Origin: Bacteriovorax stolpii
GTDB lineage: Bacteria > Bdellovibrionota > UBA1018
DNA length: 57,608 bases
Direction of reading: 5' to 3'
Assembly (NCBI GenBank): GCA_945860415.1
Contig: CAMAQA010000007.1
Span: 1-57,608 of the forward strand
Positions 27,175-35,127 of the stretch are shown here, one piece after another. The position numbers and the translations under genes were made by a program. The notes under the pieces are model-generated. The model was given only the letters and a program-made list of their open reading frames with translations. It searched no databases and was not told the origin of the DNA. The stretch's first letter is position 1, and each line of letters opens with the position of its first letter.

Positions 27175-27837
27175 ATGAAACTCAAGATCGGAGCAGCAGC
27201 TCCGTTGGCAGTCATTACCGTCACGCTTCTCGGTATTTCGAATTTCGCTCGAGCAGAAGGAAGCGGCACCAATGGCCAGAGCTCGGAACAGGCAGGACAG
27301 GAATCGTCGGGAACTTCGGGCGGAATGACCGAAGACAGTGCCATCACGGGCCGCTCGCAGGGTGGAATGGGCGAGCGTGACATGAAGACCGATGCCGCAA
27401 AAATGTCGCTCGCTCCGCATGCCATCGCCGTCGAGACCTCGCTGATGAGCGCTCTCGACCAGGTCAAGGGTCTCCGGGCGCAGGTGAAGACCGCCCAGAA
27501 CCAGCCGAACTCGGAGTTCATGTCGCAGTACAAGATGCACTCGCGTGAGATCAAGGATGCATTGAGCCAGGCCCGCAAGCACGAGAGCGAGCTCAAGAGC
27601 CGTGCGAACAAGTTTCCAACGGTCACCCAGAGCGATGAATATCGCCAGCTCTCGCCGGCCATCAACGACGCCGAGCGCCTGAACCAGCAGTGGGAAAAGC
27701 AGTCCCAGAGCAGCAGCTACTGGCGCGACAACAACAAGGTCACACAGGACCTCGACCAGCTTGAAAAGCGCCTCAACAACGCGCTCGACAAGTCCAAGAG
27801 CTTCAGCTCGCGCATCGACGTGGCATCAGTCGGCTGA
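27175..27837 (+). CDS. Hypothetical secreted protein, coiled-coil
   Basis: The product is 220 residues with AGGAGG at 27162-27167. A signal peptide ends near ISNFARAEG (about residue 28). A Ser/Gly/Gln-rich linker (about 29-70) follows, then a long helical part rich in Gln, Lys, Asp and Asn with heptad-like spacing (SREIKDALSQARKHESELKS, DLDQLEKRLNNALDKSKSF). No catalytic motif or cysteine is seen. I do not recognise the family. It is likely periplasmic or exported and is flanked by a very stable hairpin, so it appears to be a single-gene unit. Confidence 0.75.
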   Translation: MKLKIGAAAPLAVITVTLLGISNFARAEGSGTNGQSSEQAGQESSGTSGGMTEDSAITGRSQGGMGERDMKTDAAKMSLAPHAIAVETSLMSALDQVKGLRAQVKTAQNQPNSEFMSQYKMHSREIKDALSQARKHESELKSRANKFPTVTQSDEYRQLSPAINDAERLNQQWEKQSQSSSYWRDNNKVTQDLDQLEKRLNNALDKSKSFSSRIDVASVG

Positions 27838-27860
27838 TCCGACTTCGATCGCCGGAATGA

Positions 27861-27894
27861 CAAAGGGCGCTGCGATTCATCGCAGCGCCCTTTG
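27861..27894. terminator. Perfect 15-bp stem-loop between convergent genes
   Basis: CAAAGGGCGCTGCGA (27861-27875) pairs perfectly with 27880-27894 around the loop TTCA. It lies between the ends of two convergent genes and probably stops transcription in both directions, although neither side has a long T-tract. Confidence 0.75.
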
Positions 27895-27917
27895 GCGTTT
27901 AATCGGGAATGCGTCTC

Positions 27918-28355
27918 TCAGTTCGGAGCGCCGCCGTGGATCAGTACCTTGATGTCGGTGCGGAAGATCACTTCCAGCTTGTTCGGATAAATGAGCTTGC
28001 CGACAATTCCTTCGCCGAAATTCGGGTGCTTGATCTTGTCACCGAGGGCAAACTTCGACTTCAGCCCGTAAGGCTTGAAGGGAGCCTCCTTGTGGGCGTT
28101 CATTAGCTTTTCCCATTCCGCTTCGATCGTGCTCGCCGACTGGGCTTCGTCAGAGGCCTTCTTGGAGGCGCGCTTTTTCTTTGGGGCCACTTCCGTGACG
28201 CCCTTGGGAGCCTTATAGGCGTGGATCTTCTTGCAGGTCTTGCATTCGACCTTGGCAATCTGGTCGCCCTTCATCGCCACGATCAGGTGGGCGAGGTCGA
28301 TCTTGCAGCTCGTGCAGTAGGACAGCGTTTCTTGGGCGACGGCGGCTTTTGCCAT
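27918..28355 (-). CDS. Zinc-ribbon protein with UvrD/PcrA-tail-like beta domain
   Basis: The product is 145 residues. Two CxxC pairs (YCTSCKIDL at about 14-17 and CKTCKKIH at about 38-41) form a zinc ribbon. After a Lys/Ala-rich linker comes a small beta domain, FALGDKIKHPNFGEGIVG then VIFRTDIKVLIHG, which resembles the C-terminal beta domain of UvrD/PcrA helicases and the CarD/TRCF RNA-polymerase-binding fold. No enzyme motif is present. I infer a nucleic-acid or polymerase-associated role. It faces uvrC across a 42-base gap and has GAGAGGA before the ATG. Confidence 0.7.
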   Translation of the reverse strand: MAKAAVAQETLSYCTSCKIDLAHLIVAMKGDQIAKVECKTCKKIHAYKAPKGVTEVAPKKKRASKKASDEAQSASTIEAEWEKLMNAHKEAPFKPYGLKSKFALGDKIKHPNFGEGIVGKLIYPNKLEVIFRTDIKVLIHGGAPN

Positions 28356-28369
28356 GGATTCCTCTCAGA

Positions 28370-28398
28370 TTGAGTAAATGGTTGAAATTACTTATAGA
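28370..28398 (+). promoter_or_regulatory. Putative promoter of uvrC, overlapping its annotated start
   Basis: TTGAGT (28370-28375), a 17-base spacer and TATAGA (28393-28398) make a good sigma-70 promoter. The last base of the -10 box is the first base of the upstream uvrC ATG, so the transcript would begin near 28405. Confidence 0.55.
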
Positions 28399-28418
28399 TG
28401 AGCGGAGTGGAAAAGCAA
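28391..28418 (-). promoter_or_regulatory. Putative promoter of the zinc-ribbon gene, overlapping the uvrC promoter
   Basis: On the minus strand TTGCTT (complement of 28413-28418) lies 16 bases before TATAAG (complement of 28391-28396). The -10 box shares bases with that of uvrC on the other strand. Confidence 0.45.
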
Positions 28419-30173
28419 GCCCGAAACCCCGAGTCTCGGCGTGCCGAACTGTTGAAAAAAGCACGTGAGATCAGCACTTTGCCCGGCGTCTACCTCATGA
28501 AAGACGAGGGGGGCTCCATTCTCTATGTCGGAAAGGCAAAAAACCTTCGGAACCGTGTTTCGAGCTACTTCCAGGCGGCACGGCATGAGCGGCTTCGGAC
28601 GGAAATGCTTGTGGCGGGCATCCACACCTTCGACCTGATCCTGACCGAGACGGAAAACGAGGCACTGATCCTCGAGTGCACTCTCATCAAGAAGCACAAG
28701 CCCCGATTCAACGTTCGGCTGAAGGACGACAAGGGTTATCCGTACCTCAAAATCGACGTGGCCCAGGCCTTTCCTCGAATCGAGTGGACCCGCCGGGTGA
28801 AACGCGATGGCGCCCGCTATTTCGGGCCGTTTCCGTCGGCCTGGTCGGCGAGGCAGACGCTCCAGCTCCTGAACCACACCTTCCAGCTTCGCGACTGCTC
28901 GGACAACACGTTCCGGCATCGCAGCCGGCCGTGCATCCTGTACCAGATTGCGCAGTGCTCGGGTTCCTGCGTTCGCAAGATCGACGAGACGGGATACCGC
29001 GAGACGGTCGCGCAGGCGATGTCGATCCTCGAGGGCAGGGCGGAGGGGCTGCTCGGTGATCTTCGTCGGCAGATGGAGGAGGCCGCTCTCGCTGAAGATT
29101 ACGAGCGTGCGGCGCACTTTCGCGATCAGATCCAGGCCCTCGAGGGAATTACGGCCGTGCAGGGCGTGCTCGAGGCAGGCTCCGAGCGCGATCGCGACGT
29201 CGTGGGAATCGCGCGCAACGAGATCATCTTCCACGCGGTGATCCTCCAGGTCCGCGGCGGCAAGATGCTTTCGGTTCGTCATTTCGACGTTCAGAACTCC
29301 GATCCGACTCAGTCCGATGCCGAGATTCTCGGCGAGGTGCTGTCGCAGTACTACGTCGCGCTCGAGGAAAAGCCCGATGAAACGCAGGCGGGTGGGGCGG
29401 GCTTGTCGCGTCCTTCGGAAGTGCTGCTGCCGGTTGCGCCCGAGTCGGCCGAGCTCGAAATGCTCGAGTCGAGCCTCGGGCTCAAGCTCCGCGTTGCCGA
29501 AACTCCGCAGGACGAGCAGATCCTCGGAGTGGCGCGACAGAATGCCAAGTATTCGGTCGAGCAGAACGCCAAGCACGGTGGCGGCCACGGCATTGCCGCT
29601 TTGGAAGAAGTTCAGGAGAAGCTCGGGCTGGCGAGGCTCCCGCACCGCATCGAGTGCTTCGACAACTCGAACATTCATGGCGAAGACGCCGTGGCGTCAC
29701 GCGTGGTGTTCATTGACGGCGCCCCGGACAAGAACCTGTATCGGCGCTACAAGATCAAGACCGTCGAAGGATCGAATGACTTTGCGACGATGAAGGAAGT
29801 GCTCGGACGTCGCTTTGCGGCTTTGGGTAGAGAAGGGGATGAAATTCCGGATCTGGTCGTGGTCGATGGCGGCAAGGGCCAGCTCTCGCAGGCCGTGGCG
29901 ATTTTGGAAGAGCTGCAGGTGCAGGGCGTGGCCGTCGTCGGCCTCGCGAAGGCACGCACCGAGAGCGATTTCCGCTCGACCGAGGTGAAGTCTTCTTTGG
30001 AGCGCATCTTTATTCCCGGACGGAAGAATCCGGTGAATCTGCTGCCGCACATGCCCGCGTACAAGCTGCTGACCCATGTGCGCGATGAGGCGCACAGGTT
30101 CGCGATCACGTACCACCGTAACGTTCGCGACAAGCGGATCATGGGCGGGAAGGGGCGAGGACGAGCGAAGTAG
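28398..30173 (+). CDS. uvrC: UvrABC system protein C (dual-incision nuclease), without the C-terminal HhH domain
   Basis: The product is 591 residues from ATG 28398; an in-frame GTG at 28407 fits the promoter better. UvrC makes both cuts in nucleotide excision repair. The GIY-YIG nuclease is in the first 100 residues (PGVYLMKDEGG, LYVGKAKNLRNRVSSYF, TENEALILECTLIKKHKPRF). A UVR motif is near 225-240, and the RNase-H-like nuclease shows ECFDNSNIHGEDAV and VVVDGGKGQL. The chain stops after VRDEAHRFAITYHRN and a basic tail (GGKGRGRAK), so the usual (HhH)2 DNA-binding domain that follows in other UvrC proteins is absent. An insertion of about 45 residues lies at 330-375. Confidence 0.95.
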   Translation: MSGVEKQARNPESRRAELLKKAREISTLPGVYLMKDEGGSILYVGKAKNLRNRVSSYFQAARHERLRTEMLVAGIHTFDLILTETENEALILECTLIKKHKPRFNVRLKDDKGYPYLKIDVAQAFPRIEWTRRVKRDGARYFGPFPSAWSARQTLQLLNHTFQLRDCSDNTFRHRSRPCILYQIAQCSGSCVRKIDETGYRETVAQAMSILEGRAEGLLGDLRRQMEEAALAEDYERAAHFRDQIQALEGITAVQGVLEAGSERDRDVVGIARNEIIFHAVILQVRGGKMLSVRHFDVQNSDPTQSDAEILGEVLSQYYVALEEKPDETQAGGAGLSRPSEVLLPVAPESAELEMLESSLGLKLRVAETPQDEQILGVARQNAKYSVEQNAKHGGGHGIAALEEVQEKLGLARLPHRIECFDNSNIHGEDAVASRVVFIDGAPDKNLYRRYKIKTVEGSNDFATMKEVLGRRFAALGREGDEIPDLVVVDGGKGQLSQAVAILEELQVQGVAVVGLAKARTESDFRSTEVKSSLERIFIPGRKNPVNLLPHMPAYKLLTHVRDEAHRFAITYHRNVRDKRIMGGKGRGRAK

Positions 30174-30308
30174 GGCTGGGAATAAAAAGCTCCAGGATGA
30201 AAGGGGCGGACCTGAGGAAGCCTCGTCTCAGCGGGATGCTCTGCTCTGAGGTCACCGGACTCTCAAGAAAAAACAGCGAGGAGACCTGAACTGAATGAAA
30301 AGCTAGTG

Positions 30309-31355
30309 CTAGACAAGCGCCTGAATCAGCTTTCCTTGCCCATTCGATGATTCAATCTGTGCCATCGATCCGTTGAAGATCGTCATCTGCGGCGGATGAT
30401 GACCAATATCGGCGTCTAGGATCATGGGAAGATCTGTTCCTGCTAGCGCATCTTCAATGGCATCTTCATAGGAAAGCTCTTCTGATGTTGTAGCATCCGG
30501 TGCAGCAGAGCGTCCAAAGACGATGCCGCTGACGACTTCAAACCAGCCCGCAAATCGCATGTTCCAAAGCGTACGGCAAACCTCCGCCGGAGTAGTGCCA
30601 GCGTTTTCCAGATAGAGAATCAATCCGGAGTCCTTGAGTCTTGACGCGAATCGAGGGATGTCCCCGTAAGGAGTTCCCACCAAGTTTCGCAGAGTATCCA
30701 GGCATCCTCCGATGATTCTTCCCTGGAGTGTAATTCTTTCTTCGCCCTTAAAATTTCTCCAAGTAGTTTTGTGCTCCAATTTGAATTTGGCATGCACGTC
30801 CTTTGAGAAATCCTCGAACTCAGTTTGAAAGTAAGGAGAAGAAGCTTGTTCGAATTTTGCACCGGCAGAAAGAGCGAGCCAGTCGAAGGATTTACTCGTC
30901 AAGGAATCATCATTTTCGAGAATCGAGTCCATGAGGTTCAAGCCATGGACGGTCGAAATGCCTGTGATCGTAGTCAGCGCGAACAGGAGTGTCGAAGTAT
31001 CGGAATACCCTTGGACCCATTTCGGCCTGGTTCCTGCCAACTTTTCGAAATCCAGCTTATCCAATAGATTGATCAAAAACTCGCCGCCCCAAGGCGGAAA
31101 GATCATGTCGGTTGACGGGTCTAACCAAAGCGACACGAAGTCCGTAGCGCGCTCTTGAGCACCGGCACTGACCGACTTTTTGTCGCCACGCAGGCACTTT
31201 CCTTCGCGGTAGCGAAATCCCCTTTGCTCCAGGTGATGGAGTGCGAGGTTTAAGCGGGCTTCGTGCTTGGGTTCAACTCCACTCGAAGGCGCGGTAACGC
31301 CAATGCATGAGCCCTTCTGGATTGGCTTGGGATAGGTGATCCGATTCCAATTCAT
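30309..31355 (-). CDS. S66-family peptidase (LD-carboxypeptidase / MccF-like)
   Basis: From ATG 31355 the product is 348 residues; the frame is open to 31523, but family proteins begin near WNRITYPKPIQKG. S66 enzymes cut L,D bonds in muropeptides (LdcA) or detoxify microcin C-type compounds (MccF). The nucleophile region is VQGYSDTSTLLFA, the Glu region LYLENAGTTPAEV, and the His lies in ADIGHHPPQMTI, so the Ser-Glu-His triad appears intact. The start of the domain (TYPKPIQKGSCIGVTAPSSG) is more MccF-like than LdcA-like. The gene is visibly more A+T-rich than its neighbours, which suggests recent acquisition. Confidence 0.8.
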   Translation of the reverse strand: MNWNRITYPKPIQKGSCIGVTAPSSGVEPKHEARLNLALHHLEQRGFRYREGKCLRGDKKSVSAGAQERATDFVSLWLDPSTDMIFPPWGGEFLINLLDKLDFEKLAGTRPKWVQGYSDTSTLLFALTTITGISTVHGLNLMDSILENDDSLTSKSFDWLALSAGAKFEQASSPYFQTEFEDFSKDVHAKFKLEHKTTWRNFKGEERITLQGRIIGGCLDTLRNLVGTPYGDIPRFASRLKDSGLILYLENAGTTPAEVCRTLWNMRFAGWFEVVSGIVFGRSAAPDATTSEELSYEDAIEDALAGTDLPMILDADIGHHPPQMTIFNGSMAQIESSNGQGKLIQALV

Positions 31356-31681
31356 GGTTCGAAAGTGACTCACATCGAACCAAGTGTCCATCATTTCAAA
31401 TGATTTTGAGCCACCTCTTGACCGCGAATTCTCAGCCTCCGCTTTCCCTGCCGAGAGAACATTGCACTCAGATTCTTGGACAAGATCACGATTTTCTATT
31501 GACGTTTTTTGCTGCAATGCCATGCCCGAGCCGAACGCCGCGCCGCGAATTGTCTCTAAAACTCTCTCAGCTACCCAAGGGCGCGTAGTTTCGCGAGGCG
31601 AGAGATTTTCTTCATTCGACCCCGTTCGAGTTCCGTGGCCAGCCTGCCAGATGCCTCGAAAATCATGGGTTATGGAGAGGC
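31356..31681. other. Divergent intergenic region between S66 peptidase and HNH endonuclease genes
   Basis: This 326-base stretch separates the leftward peptidase from the rightward endonuclease. The peptidase frame is open to 31523 with no good binding site. I see no convincing promoter, repeat or RNA gene in it. Confidence 0.4.
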
Positions 31682-32701
31682 ATGCTTCATAGTCTTTCTG
31701 ACGAACTCCTGTTGTCGCAAGTCAAAGCCCTGGCCGGAGAGGAGCGCCGTATCCATCGAGAGGTTCTCGAGACACTGCTCGAGGTTGATCGGCGGCAGCT
31801 GCATCTAGCGCGTGGATTTTCGAGTCTGTTTGTGTTCTGCACCGATGAGCTGGGCTACTCTCCCGCTTCGGCGCAACGAAGAATCGCGAGCATGCGGCTG
31901 CTCAAAGAGATGTCGCCGCCCGAGCGTGAGAGGGTCCAGACCAAGATCGAGACCGGCACGCTGACCTTGAACCATCTGGCGCAGGTGCAAAGCGTGGCAC
32001 GCTCGGAACAGTGGGGTCTCGAGACCAAGCGCGAGATGCTTCAGAGCGTGGAAGGAAAATCTGTTCGCCAGTGCGAGAAGATCCTCGCCTCGCAGATGAC
32101 CTCGCCCGCGCTGCCGCGCGAGACGATCCGCCCGGTCTCTGCGACTCTCAGTCAGGTGACGTTGGTTCTGGATGAAGAAACGCTTCAGCTTCTGGAGCGA
32201 TTCAAGGGGCTGACCGCGCATCGCAACCCCCTGGCGACCAACGCCGGAGCGATTCGTCTGGCGCTGCAGATTGCCGTCGAGCGGGTGAATCCGGAGCGGG
32301 AGGTGAGGGGGAAGGGGAGTGCGAAGTCCGAATCCGATACCGGAGCATCTCAGTCGGTTCCAACGCCGAAAGCTGCAGCGGGTCATCGGGACTGCAGACC
32401 GCACTCATCGAGAAATCCCTCACGTCCACTCCGAAGATCCGTCTGGAGGCGCGACCGCGCTTGTCAGTACGTCGATCCGATCACGGGCAGGCACTGCAAC
32501 AGTCGATTCAAACTCGAGCTGGATCATCACGTGCCGTTTTCAAAAGGTGGGAAGACAACGACCGATAATCTCCGTCTCCTCTGCCGAGCACATAACGCCT
32601 ATTTCGGAGGACGGATCAAGCCGGGCAGAGCCTCGGTAGAGAAGATGTGGAAGTTGCGTCCATGTACTCGTGCACATTTGCGTGGTAAAAAAACACACTG
32701 A
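31682..32701 (+). CDS. HNH endonuclease with DUF222-like helical N-terminus
   Basis: The product is 339 residues. The N-terminal half (about 1-190) is helical and carries LSDELLLSQVKALAGEERR, ARGFSSLFVFCTDELGYSPASAQRRI and MRLLKEM, a pattern I associate with multi-copy HNH proteins of Bdellovibrio and myxobacteria. After a basic linker, the HNH nuclease is in CQYVDPITGRHCNSRFKLEL, DHHVPFSKGG and NLRLLCRAHN, with zinc-type cysteines and catalytic His. These proteins are often associated with mobile or selfish DNA; the real role is unproved. GGAG lies 4 bases before the ATG. Confidence 0.85.
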   Translation: MLHSLSDELLLSQVKALAGEERRIHREVLETLLEVDRRQLHLARGFSSLFVFCTDELGYSPASAQRRIASMRLLKEMSPPERERVQTKIETGTLTLNHLAQVQSVARSEQWGLETKREMLQSVEGKSVRQCEKILASQMTSPALPRETIRPVSATLSQVTLVLDEETLQLLERFKGLTAHRNPLATNAGAIRLALQIAVERVNPEREVRGKGSAKSESDTGASQSVPTPKAAAGHRDCRPHSSRNPSRPLRRSVWRRDRACQYVDPITGRHCNSRFKLELDHHVPFSKGGKTTTDNLRLLCRAHNAYFGGRIKPGRASVEKMWKLRPCTRAHLRGKKTH

Positions 32702-32788
32702 GTGAGCCCGGTCGAGATCTCTCGATAAGAAAATCGTACTCAGGCATCGACGAGAAGATCGGTTCCGACGAACCCAGGGAGGCAGAGG

Positions 32789-33457
32789 ATGCCCAAATAT
32801 GTTTCGGCAAAAGATGGCCCGAAAAGGTCTGTGATCTACACGGACTCAGACGGAAGACAGTGGCGCTTCGAGGGAGGGAGCCGGCCTTGGCGAAATCAAA
32901 ACCCGGGAAACCTGGTGCCCGGTTCAGTGAGCAAGAGGAACGGAGCGATCGGCAAAGCGGATCGTTTTGCCGTTTTTCCGGATTACAAAAAAGGTCATGA
33001 AGCTTTGCTTGATTCTCTGATCAACATGCACGGTGGTAAGGACATTCCGGGTCTCATGAAAGTCTATGCTCCACCGAATGAAAATGAGACGGAGAAATAC
33101 ATCACCTTTATCCGGAAGAAGACCGGTATCAAAGGGAGTACGAAAATTAGAGATTTTTCGGCTTCCGAATTTGAGAAGCTCTGGCGGGCGATCGAGCAAA
33201 TGGAAGGGTGGGGCAAGGAAGGTCGTATCATCGAATGCACGCCGAAGAAGCAAATCACAGGCGTCAGAAAGGATAAGAAGGGGACGATCCAGTCCTACCG
33301 AATCGAGGAATACGGATGGGTCTCTAAAGCTGAAGGAATCCGGTTAGCCTCACCGGGGGAGGTCGATGCGGTGGTCGCGACTTCGACAAGGGGAAACTTG
33401 TTTCTTCGCTCCCGGCCGAACTCGGATGTGTCCGACAATCTGGAGATCAAAGGGTGA
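32789..33457 (+). CDS. Lysozyme-like protein with DUF3892-like tail (candidate antibacterial effector)
   Basis: The product is 222 residues with AGGGAGG upstream. It has no signal peptide or membrane segment. The N-terminal two thirds (about 25-145) carry SRPWRNQNPGNLVPG, DRFAVFPDYKKGHEALL, VYAPPNENETEKYI and a WRAIEQMEGW end, a pattern I recall from lysozyme-like toxin or structural domains in phage tails, VgrG and RHS proteins. The last 70 residues (ITGVRKDKKGTIQSYRIEEY, LFLRSRPNSDVSDNLE) resemble DUF3892. The stop overlaps the start of a secreted small protein (GTGA). Function is inferred from resemblance and context; no catalytic residue is assigned. Confidence 0.65.
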   Translation: MPKYVSAKDGPKRSVIYTDSDGRQWRFEGGSRPWRNQNPGNLVPGSVSKRNGAIGKADRFAVFPDYKKGHEALLDSLINMHGGKDIPGLMKVYAPPNENETEKYITFIRKKTGIKGSTKIRDFSASEFEKLWRAIEQMEGWGKEGRIIECTPKKQITGVRKDKKGTIQSYRIEEYGWVSKAEGIRLASPGEVDAVVATSTRGNLFLRSRPNSDVSDNLEIKG

Positions 33458-33882
33458 AGTCGCTTCGCGCTTTCATGGTGGGGGCAGTGTTATTCTCTGT
33501 TCTGGCTCATGGTCAGGTACTCACCTATGGTCCAACAGTTGAGCTGAGCGGAACATTAGAATTGCAAACGTTCCCGGGCCCTCCGAATTATGAAAGCATC
33601 CGCGATGGCGACGAGAGGGAACGATCTTTCTACCTCAGATTGGATGCTCCGGTGGAGGTCCAGGCCAAAGGGGCGCATCCTGGCATCGAGAACGTCCAGA
33701 CGGAGCGGAACGTGAGGGTTGTTCAGCTCGCAATCGATTCGGAGGATGACCGACTTTGGAGTCGTTTCCGAAAAGCGGGCCCAGGGCAGCGAGTGAAAGT
33801 CGAAGGCACTCTCTTTCATCAATTTACGGGACATCATTACTCGAGAGTCCTGATCAGCGTCAGTAAGATGGTGGTGCAATAG
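33454..33882 (+). CDS. Small secreted DUF4431-like protein (candidate immunity partner)
   Basis: The product is 142 residues from GTG 33454, overlapping the upstream stop by 4 bases. A signal peptide (FMVGAVLFSVLAHGQ, cut near residue 21) is followed by a beta-rich domain: VELSGTLELQTFPGPPNYES, ERSFYLRLDAPVEVQ, VRVVQLAI and GQRVKVEGTLFHQFTGHHYS. This closely fits my recollection of DUF4431. It should be periplasmic. The tight coupling to a lysozyme-like protein suggests it guards the producer's own cell wall, but this is an inference. No cysteine is present, so it is not a lipoprotein. Confidence 0.65.
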   Translation: MKSLRAFMVGAVLFSVLAHGQVLTYGPTVELSGTLELQTFPGPPNYESIRDGDERERSFYLRLDAPVEVQAKGAHPGIENVQTERNVRVVQLAIDSEDDRLWSRFRKAGPGQRVKVEGTLFHQFTGHHYSRVLISVSKMVVQ

Positions 33883-33912
33883 AAATGAAACATTATTGAA
33901 AAGGATAGCACC

Positions 33913-35127
33913 ATGATCCGCATTCTCATCGCCCTCGCTGCTGGCATGGCCCTCGGTCCGTTCATGGGCGGGCCCGAAGGGTGGGGCGCTCAGCTCTCCG
34001 AAATTTCAAGGGCGGTCATCCAGCTGATCAAGGCCGTGGCCGTTCCTCTTCTGTTCCTGGCGATCGTGAACTCAGTCACTCATGCGCAGGTGACGCTGAA
34101 GCACGGTACCCGAATGATCGGCGTGGCAATCACCAATGCATCGATCGCGCTTGCGATCGGTCTCGGGCTCTCGCATTTTTTCCAGCCCGGACGCTCTCTG
34201 CAGCAGGCCTGGAGTACCGGTGCAGCTTCCGCTGACACGATTCCGGCGATTCCGAAGCTCGATTTTCTCAAGACGATCACTTCCTGGCTTCCGCAGAGCA
34301 TTGCCCAGCCTTTTGCCGAGAATGCCGTCATTCCGGCAGTCGTGCTGGCGCTTCTTTTTGGGGTGGCTCTTCGCAGAGAAGGCGAGGCGGGAGCATCCAT
34401 CCGCGGGGCGCTCGAGGCCCTGCAGCGCATGACCGAGCGCGTGCTCTTCTGGGTGACGCGCCTGATTCCGCTCGCAGTTTTCGCGGCAGTGGCCTCGTCT
34501 GTGGCGAAGTACGGCTACCAGCCGCTCCTGGCGCTCTTTCCGTATCTGGGGGTGGCGCTCCTCGGATTGTCGCTCCACATTGCCATCACCTATCAGTCGT
34601 GGATCCGGTTTTTCGCACGGATTCCCCTCCGGAAGTTCTGGGCCGAGGCTCGCCAGCCGGTTCTCCAATCGATTGGCACGAACAGCAGCCTGGCCACCCT
34701 GCCATTCACGCTTCGCGCGCTGGATCGCCTCGGAGTGTCGCGGCAGGCGTCTGCTCTCGGAGCCTGCGTCGGAACGAACCTCAACAATGACGGCATCGTG
34801 CTGTACGAAGGAATGGCCTTTCTCTTCGTGGCCCAGGCTCTCGGAATGGATCTGTCGCTGATGCAGCAGGTGGCAGGGGCAGCCCTGTGCATGCTGACCG
34901 CGATGGGAATCGCCGGAGTTCCGGAAGCGGGATTCATCTCGCTGGCACTCGTGCTGACGACGATCGGAATTCCAACGGAGAACCTGGCGCTCCTGCTCTC
35001 GGTCGACTGGATTCTGGGGCGCGCTCGATCCGCGACGAACGTGCTGAGCGACATGGTCGTCTCGGTGGTCGTGGACGATCGTCGGAGTTCCACAGCGCAC
35101 GCGGCAAAATCCGCAGCTTCCTCCTAG
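33913..35127 (+). CDS. Dicarboxylate/amino acid:cation symporter (DAACS family)
   Basis: The product is 404 residues, the usual size of GltP/DctA-type carriers. It has eight or so membrane segments plus re-entrant loops. The hallmarks are the serine-rich loop GTNSSLATLPFTL, the GTNLNNDGIVLYEG motif (family NMDG, here NNDG) and the substrate-binding helix DWILGRARSATNVLSD. The Met-to-Asn change in NMDG and the Arg-Ser in place of Arg-Thr may affect ion or substrate choice; the substrate cannot be told from sequence. It is a monocistronic gene bounded by repeats downstream. Confidence 0.88.
   Translation: MIRILIALAAGMALGPFMGGPEGWGAQLSEISRAVIQLIKAVAVPLLFLAIVNSVTHAQVTLKHGTRMIGVAITNASIALAIGLGLSHFFQPGRSLQQAWSTGAASADTIPAIPKLDFLKTITSWLPQSIAQPFAENAVIPAVVLALLFGVALRREGEAGASIRGALEALQRMTERVLFWVTRLIPLAVFAAVASSVAKYGYQPLLALFPYLGVALLGLSLHIAITYQSWIRFFARIPLRKFWAEARQPVLQSIGTNSSLATLPFTLRALDRLGVSRQASALGACVGTNLNNDGIVLYEGMAFLFVAQALGMDLSLMQQVAGAALCMLTAMGIAGVPEAGFISLALVLTTIGIPTENLALLLSVDWILGRARSATNVLSDMVVSVVVDDRRSSTAHAAKSAASS

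Noticed and set aside
28392-29678. 428-codon open frame on the minus strand across uvrC
   Set aside because: Shadow of uvrC; no ribosome-binding site, no recognised domain.
30210-30260. Terminator between uvrC and the S66 gene
   Set aside because: Only a 5-bp GACCT/AGGTC stem with a long loop and no T-tract.
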